The notes under the pieces: model-generated
The model's input: the letters and a program-made list of their open reading frames with translations, nothing else
Told to the model about the DNA's origin: nothing
Database searches by the model: none
In this document: positions 47,673 through 58,559 of the stretch, piece by piece
How the letters are laid out: every line of letters begins with the position of its first letter
Position numbering within the stretch: position 1 is the first letter of the stretch
Position numbers and translations under genes: made by a program
Assembly (NCBI GenBank): GCA_051453625.1
Contig: JBOZIK010000001.1
Coordinates: forward strand, 287,074,075 to 287,138,074
Length of the DNA stretch: 64,000 nt
Direction of reading: 5' to 3'
Source of the DNA: Welwitschia mirabilis
Lineage: Eukaryota > Gnetophyta > Gnetopsida > Welwitschiales

Positions 47673-48169
47673 CTTGCAAAAATAATACTAAGCATATAGG
47701 GACATAATAAATTCAAGTCAAAAGATAAAGTAACAGAGAGATCAAATGCTAATTAAAGAAAACTTAAGAGAAGGATTGGTCGACTAAGAACTAAATCCAT
47801 GTACACACACCCTAAAAGTTTAAGAATTAAGTAAGACGATTTTTTTAGATTTATTATTTTAAAATTTTATTTTTTAAAAGAAAATTTTATAAATGAAAAT
47901 ATTGAAGCAAAAATTTTTATTTTAATGTCAAATTTTATGCAAAAAATAAGAACAAGTTTTTCCATAGAGTGCATAAGTCATAAGTGCTTTGAGTTATCAG
48001 GGCTCTTAGGGCACATGTCTACTTCCATCTTGCACTCACAACCCCTTACCATGATAGCTAGCATTCTCCTAGAACCACTTAGCACATCCTAAATCCTCCC
48101 AATGGCTATGCAAACTATGCCTCCTTTAGATCAAATGCAAAATAAAATTCAAACCACTTCATGAGTAGA

Positions 48170-49440
48170 CATTGTGGTCAAGAACCATTTTAAGAAAAAT
48201 TGCTTAAGCCTATAGTTCTTCCTCCAAGAAAATGCAAATACTAATGGACTTAAAATTGATAGAGATGAATTGAATGCTAGAAACTTACTTTGGGAAAATA
48301 ACATTATTGAGTATGTCTTTAGCATCAGGCCGAGTCCTACTCGAATGGCTAACTTTACTCAAGTGAGATGGGATCATCTAGATTATCAGAGGTTATCTAT
48401 ATAGAGAGAGGCCTCTTCTTATTCAACTTCTCCTTAGAATAATCAATGATCAATGTCCTAGACTAAGATTTATAACCTTTCAATAATAAGCCCTTGATCC
48501 TTCAACCATGATCACTAGACTTCGACTTTGAATTAAGAGAGGTTAAGCACTTTCCATAAGGGGTAAACTTTTCCTATCTTAGGTTAAATCTTTGGGGAGA
48601 AAAGACCATGAGCAAGTTATCAAGTGTTTTTGAGTGTTCCATTTGCACTAAAGCAGTCACTGCTTATCGTGACAGACTGATCTATGTGTGTGTCTATATA
48701 GAAGTTAGGGTAGAAGTTGAGCTACTGACTAAAATTAAACTTTATAGCCTAGATGGTAAGGAAATTACATACTAGGTAGTNNNNNNNNNNNNNNNNNNNN
48801 NNNNNNNNNNNNNNNNNNNNNNNNNNNNNNNNNNNNNNNNNNNNNNNNNNNNNNNNNNNNNNNNNNNNNNNNNNNNNNNNNNNNNNNNNNNNNNNNNNNN
48901 NNNNNNNNNNNNNNNNNNNNNNNNNNNNNNNNNNNNNNNNNNNNNNNNNNNNNNNNNNNNNNNNNNNNNNNNNNNNNNNNNNNNNNNNNNNNNNNNNNNN
49001 NNNNNNNNNNNNNNNNNNNNNNNNNNNNNNNNNNNNNNNNNNNNNNNNNNNNNNNNNNNNNNNNNNNNNNNNNNNNNNNNNNNNNNNNNNNNNNNNNNNN
49101 NNNNNNNNNNNNNNNNNNNNNNNNNNNNNNNNNNNNNNNNNNNNNNNNNNNNNNNNNNNNNNNNNNNNNNNNNNNNNNNNNNNNNNNNNNNNNNNNNNNN
49201 NNNNNNNNNNNNNNNNNNNNNNNNNNNNNNNNNNNNNNNNNNNNNNNNNNNNNNNNNNNNNNNNNNNNNNNNNNNNNNNNNNNNNNNNNNNNNNNNNNNN
49301 NNNNNNNNNNNNNNNNNNNNNNNNNNNNNNNNNNNNNNNNNNNNNNNNNNNNAGATGGTAAGGAAATCACATAATAGGTAGTATATGAATGGAATACCAC
49401 CCTGCTATCCTAATTACAAGTTACTTAGCCATACCTCAAT
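48170..49440 (+). pseudogene. LINE ORF1 with DUF4283-like region and zinc knuckle (plus strand)
   Basis: IDRDELNARNLLWENNIIEYV near 48,260 fits the 'eeve....W..alvGyvlG..P' segment of DUF4283-like ORF1 proteins, with RPSPTRMANFTQVRW following near 48,325. DRLIYVCVYIEVRVEVELLTK near 48,673 fits the 'sRVCVEVDvs..LP..i' segment. After the gap VYEWNTT and, one frame over, PPCYPNYKLLSHT (49,397-49,435) fit 'YEWkPp.C..C..lGH', with the second Cys and the Gly changed. Gap 48,781-49,352 splits it. The family role is RNA binding. Confidence 0.65.
48781..49352. other. Assembly gap, 572 N
   Basis: About 28 bases (agatggtaaggaaat-acat-a-taggtagt) occur on both sides with two or three differences, and the ORF1 reading would be continuous if the flanks were merged. 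Confidence 0.99.
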
Positions 49441-50011
49441 AAAATTCATAAAGAATCTTGAAACAACCTAGGTGTTGAAGGTCAATCAACAATCCTCTCA
49501 GGTTGCTTTAGAGGAGCACCTAGATAATCCATAGAAATCCATCAAGAAGCTTGTAGCTTCTGCCTATGCTATTCAAGCCTTATGTCTAGTTCATCCTTCT
49601 TTCTGCTTCTCTAGTCAAGCTTTTTATTATCCTCTCTCTTAGAAACTAATCCTCATGAGACCTCTATAGCTGAAGATGATTAGTCGTGTGTTGATCATAT
49701 AAACCCTACAAAATCTATTTCTTCCCACCTAAACCAAAACCCCAAGTCTTAGTACTCTTCTTCTCTTTAGTTCGCCCCCAGTTCTATCTCTCCTAAGCCT
49801 TTAGATCCTTCTCTTATTAGCATCAAAGGGGAAAGAGCCTAAAATAACTCTACTCAATCCTACTAGCCTCTAAGGCCAAATCCATGTTTTGGGAAAAGAA
49901 GGCCTTATATCCAAGGAAAAGAAAGATAAAATCAAAATCAAGAAAGTCCCTCCAAGATTTTAAGGTAAGCCATTAAAAAGTAGGGAGTAGGCTCAACTCC
50001 TACCTCATAGC

Positions 50012-50740
50012 ATGTCTTTAGCCATCTAGAATGTGAGGGGGCTGAGCTCCCATGAGAAGTAGAGAGAAGTCAAGTGCTTTACCAGTTCAAATTCTATGCC
50101 TTTTATTGGTTTGATTAAAACTAAACTTCAAGCTTAATCTATAGCTATTTTTGTCTCTTAACATTCCCCTAGCTAATAAATCTCAAATAATTTTAACACT
50201 ACTAGAAAGAAAGACTTCTAGTTCTATCGAAACCAGTAGTAGTTAAGGTATGTGTGATATTTAAATCAAATCAATGTATTCATTGCCTTCTTAATAATAG
50301 TGATGACTCTTATAGCATCTGTATCTCTATTGTGTATGGTTGTAATACTTCCTCATTAAGAAAGTCTTTATTGAAAGATCTAAAAAAGATTTCAAGCACT
50401 ATCAACAATCCATAGATTATTTATGGAGACTTCAACTATCTTCTCTTAGTAGAGGATAAACTAAATGATAGGAGAATTACACAAATAAGTACAGAGGAAA
50501 TCCTATAATTCTCTACAGATCATTATGTCATGGACCTTAGAGAATTCTTCATGTGAAGAAATCTCCATCAATCTTAGGAGAGGATATACTACAAGTTGGA
50601 CAGAGCACTTATGAATGACTTATGGCTGGAAACCTATGGAAATTCCTTTACTAATTTTAAGCCCCCAAGCACCTCAGACCACTCTCCTTATGTGGTGTCT
50701 CATGGAACTCTTTCTAGAAAGATAAATCCCTTTCGATTCT
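50012..50740 (+). pseudogene. LINE AP endonuclease (plus strand)
   Basis: It starts at the ATG at 50,012: MSLAI, a TAG where the family has Trp, then NVRGLSSHEK, the classic WNVRGL start of plant L1 ORF2. MPFIGLIKTKLQA near 50,097 fits 'ii.LQETKl' (Glu to Lys: the catalytic Glu is lost). IIYGDFNYLL near 50,415 fits GDFN. KLDRALMND near 50,597 fits the R.DR.L.. segment. TSDHSPYVV at 50,671-50,697 is the terminal SDH motif, intact. Several in-frame stops, mostly TAG where CAG or TGG is expected. Confidence 0.75.
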
Positions 50741-51299
50741 TCAATAGCTAATTTTTAGATGACCATTTCCTCTCTATAGTCACCAATTATTGGTCATCCT
50801 ACATTGCTAGCTTCTCCATGTTTGTGCTTTTCTATCTATTAAAAATAGTTAATAAAGCTCTTAAAGCTTTCCATCATGAAAATTAGAGTAATGTTGTAGG
50901 TCAAATCAAGGCTACTAGATAAGTCCTCTTCGAAATCTAGAACTCCTTGCAAATAAATCTAAATAATCCTAACTTAGTTGTAGAATAACAAGTGAGATAT
51001 AAGAAATTTAGAAGTCTTCTATAAGCAGAAACCTTGATGCACAAACAGAGAGCCAAGGCATCTTGAATCGAGAAGGGTAACTCCAATACAACCTTTTTCC
51101 ATGCACAAATGAGAAAAAATAGAGGTAACTCCAATAAGGCTTGTCTCTTTGTTCTTCCATTTCTAATAAAGAGATTGTGCAAGCCTTGCGAAGGATACAA
51201 GAAGATAGAATTTTAGGTCTAGATGGATTATCATCTACATTTTCAAAATAGCTTAGCCCATTATTAGTTCATTAGTGAAGAGAGTAATAAAAAGCTTTT

Positions 51300-52420
51300 T
51301 TGCATTAGATCATCTCTTGAAATTAGTAAATTATACCACTTTAATCCTAATTTCTAAGAGGCCAAATGCTTAGTATGCTTCTGATTTTAGACCTATTACC
51401 TGCTACAATGTCATTTATAACTGCATTTATAATATCAATACAACTCATCTAAAAAATTTCATTGCTTGCTTAGTAGGCCAACAATAGGAAGCATTCATAA
51501 AGAGGAGAAGCATTATTCACAACATCCTCCTTACTTAAGAGATAGTACAAAATTATGATAGAAGGCATATTAGTCCAAGATGTAGTATTAAAGTGAATCT
51601 TCAAAAAGCATATAACTTAACTGAATTTGATTTTCTTTAGTACTTACTGATCTAATTGAGCTTCCCATATAGATTCATGTTCTGGATCATGAACCATGTA
51701 AGAACTGCTAGTTATGCCATCCTGGTCAATGGAGAGATGTATGGTTCATTCAAAGGAAAAAGAGGCATCAGACAAGGAGATCCCTTGTCCCTCATACTTA
51801 TTTTTCCTTGTAATGGAGTATTTTGGGAGAATTCTAAGCAATATTATTGCATTAGATCCCTTTAGATTCCATCCAAATGCAAACCTATACCACTCTCTCG
51901 TCTTATATTTATAGACAACCTTCTATTATTTAGTAGTAGAGCACATCAAATAAACCATAGTTCTCAATAAAACACTCCACCAATTTGCCCAAGAATCTGG
52001 TATCAGAGCAAATCTCTCTAAATCTTATATCTTTTTTGCAGGAATGAGGCATTTGGTCAAAATCTCTGCAAGAGCTTCAATTTAGGGAGGACTCCATTTC
52101 TTTTAAGTATCTAGGTATTCCACTCACCTCTAGATACTTATTTATTAATGATTTCCTCCTCTTAATTAAAAAATTATAGCTAGAGTCCATTGTTGGACTA
52201 CCAATTTTTATTCTTATAGAGGAAGATTAAAACTATTTAAATTAGTCCTTTAAAGCCTCCAGTTATACTAGTATCAGGTATTCATCCTCCTAAAAAAGAA
52301 TTCTAAAGGATATTAAACCCTTATGTAGATTTTTCTTTAGAGAGAAAAGGACAAATCAAGCAAAGCCTTAGAAGCATGGCATAAATTATGGTCTTCAAAG
52401 TTGGAAGGGGGCCTAGGACT
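51300..52420 (+). pseudogene. LINE reverse transcriptase (plus strand)
   Basis: The open frame 51,656-51,865 reads FRMCW-like start, then RTASYAILVNGEMYGSFKG and KRGIRQGDPLSLILIF, matching the palm region of LINE RT (..SY.vliNG...gff...RGLRQGDPLSP.LF). The catalytic box near 51,908 is FIDNLLLFS where F/YADDLLLF is expected, so the second Asp is Asn and the enzyme is dead. FKYLGIPLTSRYL-like sequence near 52,100 and a KPQKHG block near 52,365 continue the thumb region. The overlapping frame 51,714-51,914 and minus frame 51,200-50,937 are shadows. Confidence 0.75.
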
Positions 52421-52759
52421 AAAGGATCTCTATCTCTGCAATAAGGTAATTATCATCAAGAATTTCTAGGCTATAGCAAATAAGTAGGACTCCCTCTGGG
52501 TTAAATGGATGCACATATTTTACCTAAAGGATGCTGAACTTTGATCCTCCCCTCTTAAGACCTCCTTCTCATGGTCCTTTAAGAAAATCCTTAAGATTAG
52601 AGTCTTAGCCTTAAACTATGCTCAAGTCTCAAACCACCTCCTGGTTTGACAAGGTCCTTCTCCTTCCTTCTCAGTTTCTGGCTCTACCAAGTCCTTTGTT
52701 TTCCTCTTAGCAAGTTGGACTACTATAATTCCCTGTGGGAAATATTCAACTAACCTAGA

Positions 52760-53130
52760 TACTCCTTCATATCCTAGCTATTAATTCTTAATAAACTACC
52801 TCTCAAAGATAATCTTCTCAAATTTGGCTTAGTTTTAGATCCCTCTTGTGCTCTTTGTGATTATTCTATTAAATCTAGGACCACCTTTTCTTTTCCTGCC
52901 CCTTATCCAAAGAGGTTTAATTCAAATTTACCAAATTTTTATTGTTCATTTCCCTTCTTCTCATGGGTAGAGATGTATTATTAGGCTGTAAATTAGCTGA
53001 AGGCTAGGACCTTGTAATCCTATATTACAAGAGTGGCCTTCATCTCTTCTATTTATTTTATTTGGAGACAGAGAAACAAATTCATCTTCAGGAGCACTCT
53101 CCCTAGATCACATTCATGCTTTCAACAGAT
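52760..53130 (+). pseudogene. LINE zf-RVT region (plus strand)
   Basis: LLNKLPLKDNLLKFGLVLD near 52,788 then PSCALCDYSIKSRTTF near 52,841 fit the zf-RVT region of plant LINEs (..RLPT.D.L......CvLC....Es..HLFF.C). The decayed 'HLFF.CP.S..VW' part follows near 52,880. WRQRNKFIF near 53,064 fits the 'iWkERN.RiF' segment near the C-terminus. Stops lie in between. Confidence 0.65.
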
Positions 53131-53139
53131 CAAATTCAA

Positions 53140-53985
53140 CCTTCATGTATGGCTAACTAGGATTAAGTCTATCAAAGATACCTCAGTAAACATGCTATGA
53201 TGTAAAAATCTTAATTTATATCCCCATCTTTAGATAAAAATTCTTAACTCTAATTGGTCTTTTTGAGCTACTCCAAGTTTTAATTCATCTAGAATATCTA
53301 GCAATCTATCCTTTGATCATTTCTTAGCTCTTTAGTTTTTCTCAGATTAGAGCTAGACATCCCTATTGTCTACACTTAAATAGTCTCAAAGCTATTAGAT
53401 ATAAAGTATTTGAAAGAAAAGACTTTATTAGGCAGCACATCTAGGTAAGAAATAGGTGATGGAGTTTCTCTAGTAGCCACCAAATGCTCCAGCTTCTTCC
53501 TTGCTATACCTAGAATTTTTCCTGATGAGACTCTTTCAACAAATCCTTTCAAATTTCTTAGAGGAAATCATCTTATTCTTTGGATCCATTGCATCTTATC
53601 TTTTAGTCCTAGTCTTTAGGCTACTAACCAACATCCTTTCTAGAAGGACAACATAAGAGTAAGGATGAAAATACCTTTGTTCACAAAATTCCCATAAAAA
53701 TCTTTTAGTTATAGATACACAAGAATTAACATAGAGAAAGCAAGGTTATGAGATATATAAGAGCTACTTCAAGACCTGATCATAGAACATCTCTGCTCCC
53801 TCATAGGAGGAAGGCTGAGTGGCCTTTTTATTTCTACTGATTGGCTAAGCCCTGTAATACCAATCCTTCTTATTAAAGGATTAAGATATTAACTTCTTTC
53901 CCCCTAAGAAGCAATGGATATTTTCTTAAGGGTCTATACTTTCTTAACTTATCATAATGAAATTTATTTTTTGCTTAAAAAAAAA
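53140..53985 (+). other. LINE C-terminus, 3' UTR and poly(A)
   Basis: No further domain recognised. The last 170 bases are pyrimidine-rich with 'tggctaagccctgtaataccaatcc' style plant-LINE 3' UTR sequence and end in atgaaatttattttttgctt plus nine A (53,977-53,985). Confidence 0.6.
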
Positions 53986-54520
53986 GTGGGTTTCTTCTTT
54001 TAATACCCCTATCATGATAGGAATCTTAAATTCAAATGTAAATATAAACTTCAATGTCATACTTAAAGAATTAATTTCAAATAAAAAGCATGAAATCTAA
54101 AATCCTTTTGACCTACCTCTTGATGATAACATCAGATTAAGAAATTTAAGTGCATATCCTATATTTACTAGAGGACATGATGAAGATCCACTTTAACATT
54201 TAGATGACACAGGACAACTTATACTTACTTTAGAAAATGGTAAAAGACATATTAGTAGCCATACTTACATGATAATCTTTTTTATCACACTTAAGAGAAA
54301 AGCAAAATTATGGCTTAGAAATATTTCACATAAAAGTCTAAAAATATAAAACCAAGTACAATAAGCTTTTATCAAAATTTAAGAGTTATAGTATAATGAG
54401 AAAAAGAAAAAAAAAGTTAAAAAACTTCAATAATAACCTAATGAGGACTATGCCATAGCATATGAATAATTTTTCATAGTAATACATTCTAATCCTGTTG
54501 ATGTATTTTCTCAAGAAGAA

Positions 54521-54620
54521 NNNNNNNNNNNNNNNNNNNNNNNNNNNNNNNNNNNNNNNNNNNNNNNNNNNNNNNNNNNNNNNNNNNNNNNNNNNNNNNN
54601 NNNNNNNNNNNNNNNNNNNN
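54521..54620. other. Assembly gap, 100 N
   Basis: Placeholder gap. 54,067-54,520 and 54,621-55,070 are near-identical copies of the same gag segment. Confidence 0.99.
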
Positions 54621-55070
54621 AAGAATTAATTTCAAATAAAAAGCATGAAATCTAAAATCTTTTTGACTTACCTCTTGATGATGACATCAGACTAAGAAAT
54701 TTAAGTGCATATCCTATATTTACTAGAGGACATGATGAATATCCACTTCAACATTTAGATGACATAGGACAACTTATACTTACTTTAGAAAATGGTAAAA
54801 GACATATTAGTAACCATACTTACATGATAATCTTTTTTATCACACTTAAAAGAAAAGCAAAATTATGGCTTAGAACTATTATNNNNNNNNNNTCAAGTAC
54901 AATAAGCTTTTATCAAAAGATTAATGAGTTATAGTATAATTAAAAAAGAAAAAAAAGCTAAAAAACTTTCAACAATAACCTAATGAGGAATATGCCATAG
55001 CATATGAATAATTTTTCACAGTAATACATTCTAATCCTGTTGATGCATTTTCTCAAGAAGAACTAATGGA
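54621..55070 (+). repeat. Second copy of the gag segment
   Basis: It restarts at 'aagaattaatttcaaataaa' exactly as at 54,067 and follows it to 'tctcaagaagaa' with a few per cent of differences, including a 10-N run at 54,883. Confidence 0.9.
54883..54892. other. Assembly gap, 10 N
   Basis: Ten N inside the second gag copy. The first copy reads through this place (54,324 onward) with about 25 bases. Confidence 0.99.
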
Positions 55071-55175
55071 TTATTTCTATAGTGAAGTAATAGTCAAACT
55101 AAATAACTTATAGATTTTTATTATGATGGCAACTTAATAAACCTAACATTAGAAAATGCACGAAAGTTATTAGAA

Positions 55176-55275
55176 NNNNNNNNNNNNNNNNNNNNNNNNN
55201 NNNNNNNNNNNNNNNNNNNNNNNNNNNNNNNNNNNNNNNNNNNNNNNNNNNNNNNNNNNNNNNNNNNNNNNNNNN
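55176..55275. other. Assembly gap, 100 N
   Basis: Placeholder gap. 55,032-55,175 and 55,276-55,419 are near-identical. Confidence 0.99.
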
Positions 55276-55969
55276 AATCCTGTTGATGTATTTTCTCAAG
55301 AAGAACTAATAGATTATTTCTACAGTGAAGTAATAGTCAAACTAAATAACTTATAAGTTTTTATTATGATGGCAACTTAATAAACCTAACATTAGAAAAT
55401 GCATGGAAGTCATTAGAAGAGTTAGTGGAAGTAATTCAAGTTTAGCTTGAATCAACATCTAAAGAAAATCATACTGTAGGTCAAATCATCAAAGATCTTA
55501 AGAAAGTAAAGCTAAAAAAGGAGGAAGTATAACATGAACCAACAAATATAATTAAGGGTTTCATAACCACTTTAGAAAGATATACACAAATAATACTTCA
55601 TGTAAAAGTAGCAACTGAAAATAATGTGGTTCCAACTTGTGATTTATGTAAAGATAAATATCATGTAACAAAATAATGTCCTTTGTTGCTAACATACAAA
55701 GAGACAATTTGTAAAGAAGTATATGCATTTAATCAAAATTCTTCAAACCTACAAATAAAAATCAAAATCAACATCAACCTATAATGAATGGATAACCAAG
55801 CTTTCAACCCTTTTAGAATAAATTTAAAATCTCAAACTTTCAAACAAGTCATCCAAATTTCCAACCATTTACAAATAGATTTAAAAATGTAAATATTCAA
55901 TTAAATAATTCAAACCACCATTCAAGTATCTTAAATTCTCATGCAAGTACTTCAAAATTTGAATAAAAT

Positions 55970-56200
55970 ATAAATGATTCACTTAGAGATTTAATAGATA
56001 ATCTAAGAAAATCATAAGAAAAGATCAACACTAATATTAAAAATCTAGTAAATGTCCTTTAATAAACAATGTTAGAAAATCAAATATCACAAGGATTACT
56101 TGCAACTCAACCTTTACCAAACCCTAATGAAGTAAAGAAAGATTGAAATGTTGTAACAAGAAGTAAAAATAACATAACACCCCCTATCTATGAGGCTTTA
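55970..56200 (+). pseudogene. Gag C-terminus / gag-protease linker, element C
   Basis: A continuous plus reading with few stops includes LVNVL-stop-QTMLENQISQGLLATQ and PLPNPNEVKKD, then NVVTRSKNNITPPIYEAL (about 56,147-56,200). It fits the Athila pattern of an 'l...iG.la...' helix, 'LPSnt..NPk' and 'avtLRSGk'. The linker ends before a decayed stretch leading to protease. Confidence 0.65.
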
Positions 56201-56546
56201 GCTTTAAAAGATAATTAAAAAATTGAGAAAGAAGAAGAAGATGTTAAAAATCTCAAAAAAACATAACTTTCCTTCTCCTTTAAATGATAATCTTACTAAG
56301 AAAAATTCTTTACTGAATAATAAAGGAAAGAAACGTACTCCTTCCTGGCTTGATAGATTAAACAAAATCCTATTTTTGATGATCATTTAAAAGCCTTAAT
56401 ATAATATGTAATATAAATTTACCTTTTTTGAAACTCTTTCAAGGAATCTTAAATATTCTAAATTATGAAAAAACTTAGTTAGAAGAAAACAAAAATGAAT
56501 CATACCTACTAAAGTCTTCCTAGCTCAATCCATAATCAACTTAGTT

Positions 56547-56990
56547 TTGCAAAAATGTCCAAACTTTAAAGATCCTAGAATAGCAATGGTTAGTATAGCT
56601 TTTGAAGAAAATAAAAGAATTAAAAAAGCTTTAATTGATATAGGAGTAAGTGTTACTATCATACCTCTTCACATTTATCAAAGGCTTGGTTTAAAAAATA
56701 GAATTGAACCTCCACGTATTAACTTAGAATTGGTTAAAACTTTAATTAAAAAACCTTTAGGGATAATAAAAGACTTGGTAATTCAAGTAGAAGTATCTTT
56801 TTATCCAATACATATGGTTATTATAAAAGTTAAACATAATAGATATTATCCACTACTTCTAGGAAGAGCATTTTATACAACCACCCACTGTATTATTGAT
56901 ACACATACTATAATGATGGAGTGCCATTTAGAAAATAAGAAATTTACCATTAAAGTTTTTGATTCCAATAAAAAAGACATGGGAGATTAG
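56547..56990 (+). pseudogene. Aspartic protease of element C (open frame)
   Basis: A 147-codon open frame with no stop. ALIDIGVSVTIIPL (residues 28-41) matches the retroviral-type protease motif ALLDLGASVNLLP: catalytic Asp31 and Gly33 are kept, while Ala is Val at 34. IIKDLVIQVEVSFYP (73-87) fits the flap-side segment and YPLLLGRAFYTT (101-112) fits the conserved ILGRPFLAT block near the end. In the family it cleaves the gag-pol polyprotein as a dimer. It is probably only part of a longer polyprotein frame, and the ATG used here is likely not a real start. The most intact gene piece in the window; a close relative is at 16,978-18,060. Confidence 0.8.
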
Positions 56991-57263
56991 TGGGATGTAT
57001 AGAAATAATTAAAAACAACATTATTTTTACAACATCGTCCACTTGAAGAGAGATGGTTAATACTTCATCACGCTACCTTATATAATGATCCAATTGAAGT
57101 AGAAAATTTAAAATATTTTGACCTTGATGAACTTAACTATAAATACTTTGGATTGATTATTTTTATTATGAGAATAAAGCAATATAATTTGTAATCTAGG
57201 AAGAAATCCAACATCTAAACACAACTAAGAGTCCATATTTTAAAGAGGGTCATCCATCTTTAT

Positions 57264-57288
57264 CGTCCGGATGATGGTCAGAGGCAAC
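57264..57288 (+). repeat. 25-nt degenerate motif, weak copy
   Basis: CGTCCGGATGAT matches the first half (with the CCGG centre kept); the second half (ggtcagaggcaac) matches poorly. Confidence 0.35.
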
Positions 57289-57454
57289 ATTTAACTTTGA
57301 GAAATCCATAATATAAATTAAAAATTTTAACATAAAACTAAAATTCATACTTAGTGGATAAAATATATTAACTTTAATCTCATCTTTACTTCTATGATTA
57401 TTGTGTTTTCTTGGAATTATAAGGATTTTATAGCCATTTCTACTTACATAGTTT

Positions 57455-58556
57455 AACATAAAATCTACCTTGAAGATAATGTAAAACCAATTAGGTAACC
57501 CTAATGAATATCAAATATAGCACTTAAATAAGTCATTAAAGATGAAATCATTAAACTAATATATGTTAAAATTATTTATGCCATTTCTAATAGTAAGTGG
57601 ATTAACCCTTTGACGGTAGTGCTTAAAAATGGTAGGAAGTAGAGAATGTGTATTGATTTTAGAAAGCTTAATGAAGTAACAAAGAAATATCATTACCCTT
57701 TAATATTTTTAGACCAAATTCTATGTAGAATCCAAGGACATACCTCTTATTACATTTTTAATGGATATAGTGCTTACAATCAGGTTTGTATAGATAGTGA
57801 GAATTAAGCAAAAAATAACTTTTACTTTATCTTTTGGAACTTTTGCCTTTAGACATATGCCTTTTGAACTTTTCAATGCCCATGTAACTTTTTAATGTGC
57901 AATGATAGGTATCTTTTTTGATATGTTAGAGGGTTTAATTAAAATTTTTATGGATTATTTCTCAATCTTTAGTGAAAAATTTAAACAGATCATAGAAAGA
58001 TTAAAGGAAGTCTTAGATAGATGCATTTAGAGTGGCATACATTTAAGTTAGAAGAAGATATTTTTTCTTGTTAATAATGGAATTAACTTATTTTACCAGA
58101 TTTCTAGTAAGAGAATTAGGATAAACCATAAAAAATTAAGTATTATTAAAAACCTAAACCCTTTAATAAATGTTAAATAAATTAGATATTTCCTTAGTCA
58201 TTATGATCTTTATCATTGATTTATTCAATATTATGCTAAAATTTGTAAACCCTTTCACTTGTTACTTTAAAAAAAAAGCTAAATTCAATTGAAATGAATT
58301 ATGTCAATTTAATTTTAAAATTCTTAAAATAAAATCTTTTTTTAACCCATAGTAATGGGATCTAATTGGAATAAATACTTCTAATTGATATGTGATGCTA
58401 GTAATATTATTGTGGGTAAGGTTCTTGGATAACAATATGAAAAATTTTTAAGTTTATATCATATCATAGTAAAATTTTGTTTAAATCTCAAATGAATTAT
58501 ACTACTACTAAGAAAGAAATATTAGTAATAATCTTTTGCTAAATTTATTTGCTTGA
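57455..58556 (+). pseudogene. Reverse transcriptase and start of RNase H, element C
   Basis: YLEDNVKPIR near 57,467 then VIKDEIIKL near 57,533 fit the start of gypsy RT (..LLEEG.KPVRQPQRRLNP...EVVKKEV.KLL). SNSKWINPLTVVLKN near 57,587, RMCIDFRKLNEV near 57,645 and YYIFNGYSAYNQV near 57,750 follow (FLDGYSGYNQ with Asp to Asn). IFMDYFSIFS near 57,943 is the YxDD box with the second Asp changed to Tyr. After 58,300 LICDASNIIVGKVLG and NYTTTKKEILVII fit RNase H. Two catalytic Asp are lost, and there are many stops. At about 58,556 the reading breaks and RT starts over. Confidence 0.8.
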
Positions 58557-58559
58557 TTG

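Larger units (their letters stand above)
48000..53985 (+). mobile_element. Plus-strand plant L1-type LINE, nested in element C
   Basis: ORF1 (DUF4283-like plus CCHC), endonuclease, RT and zf-RVT follow in order and the element ends in a nine-base poly(A) at 53,977-53,985, right next to the gag of element C. The length of about 6 kb fits a near full-length plant L1. The 5' end is approximate and no target-site duplication could be verified. CAG/CTG words are commoner than in the gypsy DNA around it, so it is the younger insertion. Confidence 0.75.
54067..55680 (+). pseudogene. Gag of element C, with CCHC knuckle
   Basis: The capsid-like reading LRNLSAYPIFTRGHDEDP (near 54,138), HTYMIIFFITLKRKAKLWL (near 54,266) and NPVDVFSQEELMDYFYSEV (after 55,276) fits the Retrotrans_gag-type domain of plant gypsy elements (...GDEDP..HL..F...LK.KAK.WL...). 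The same stretch is present up to three times around the gaps at 54,521 and 55,176, with only point differences. The zinc knuckle CDLCKDKYHVTK-stop-C at 55,638-55,679 keeps all four ligands of CX2CX4HX4C; a TAA stands just before the last Cys, where CAA would fit. The role in the family is particle formation and RNA packaging. Frame changes and stops abound. Confidence 0.75.

Noticed and set aside
51714-51914. Second plus-strand frame overlapping the LINE RT, and the minus frame at 50,937-51,200
   Set aside because: Shadows of the LINE ORF2; the family motifs lie in the other frame or strand.
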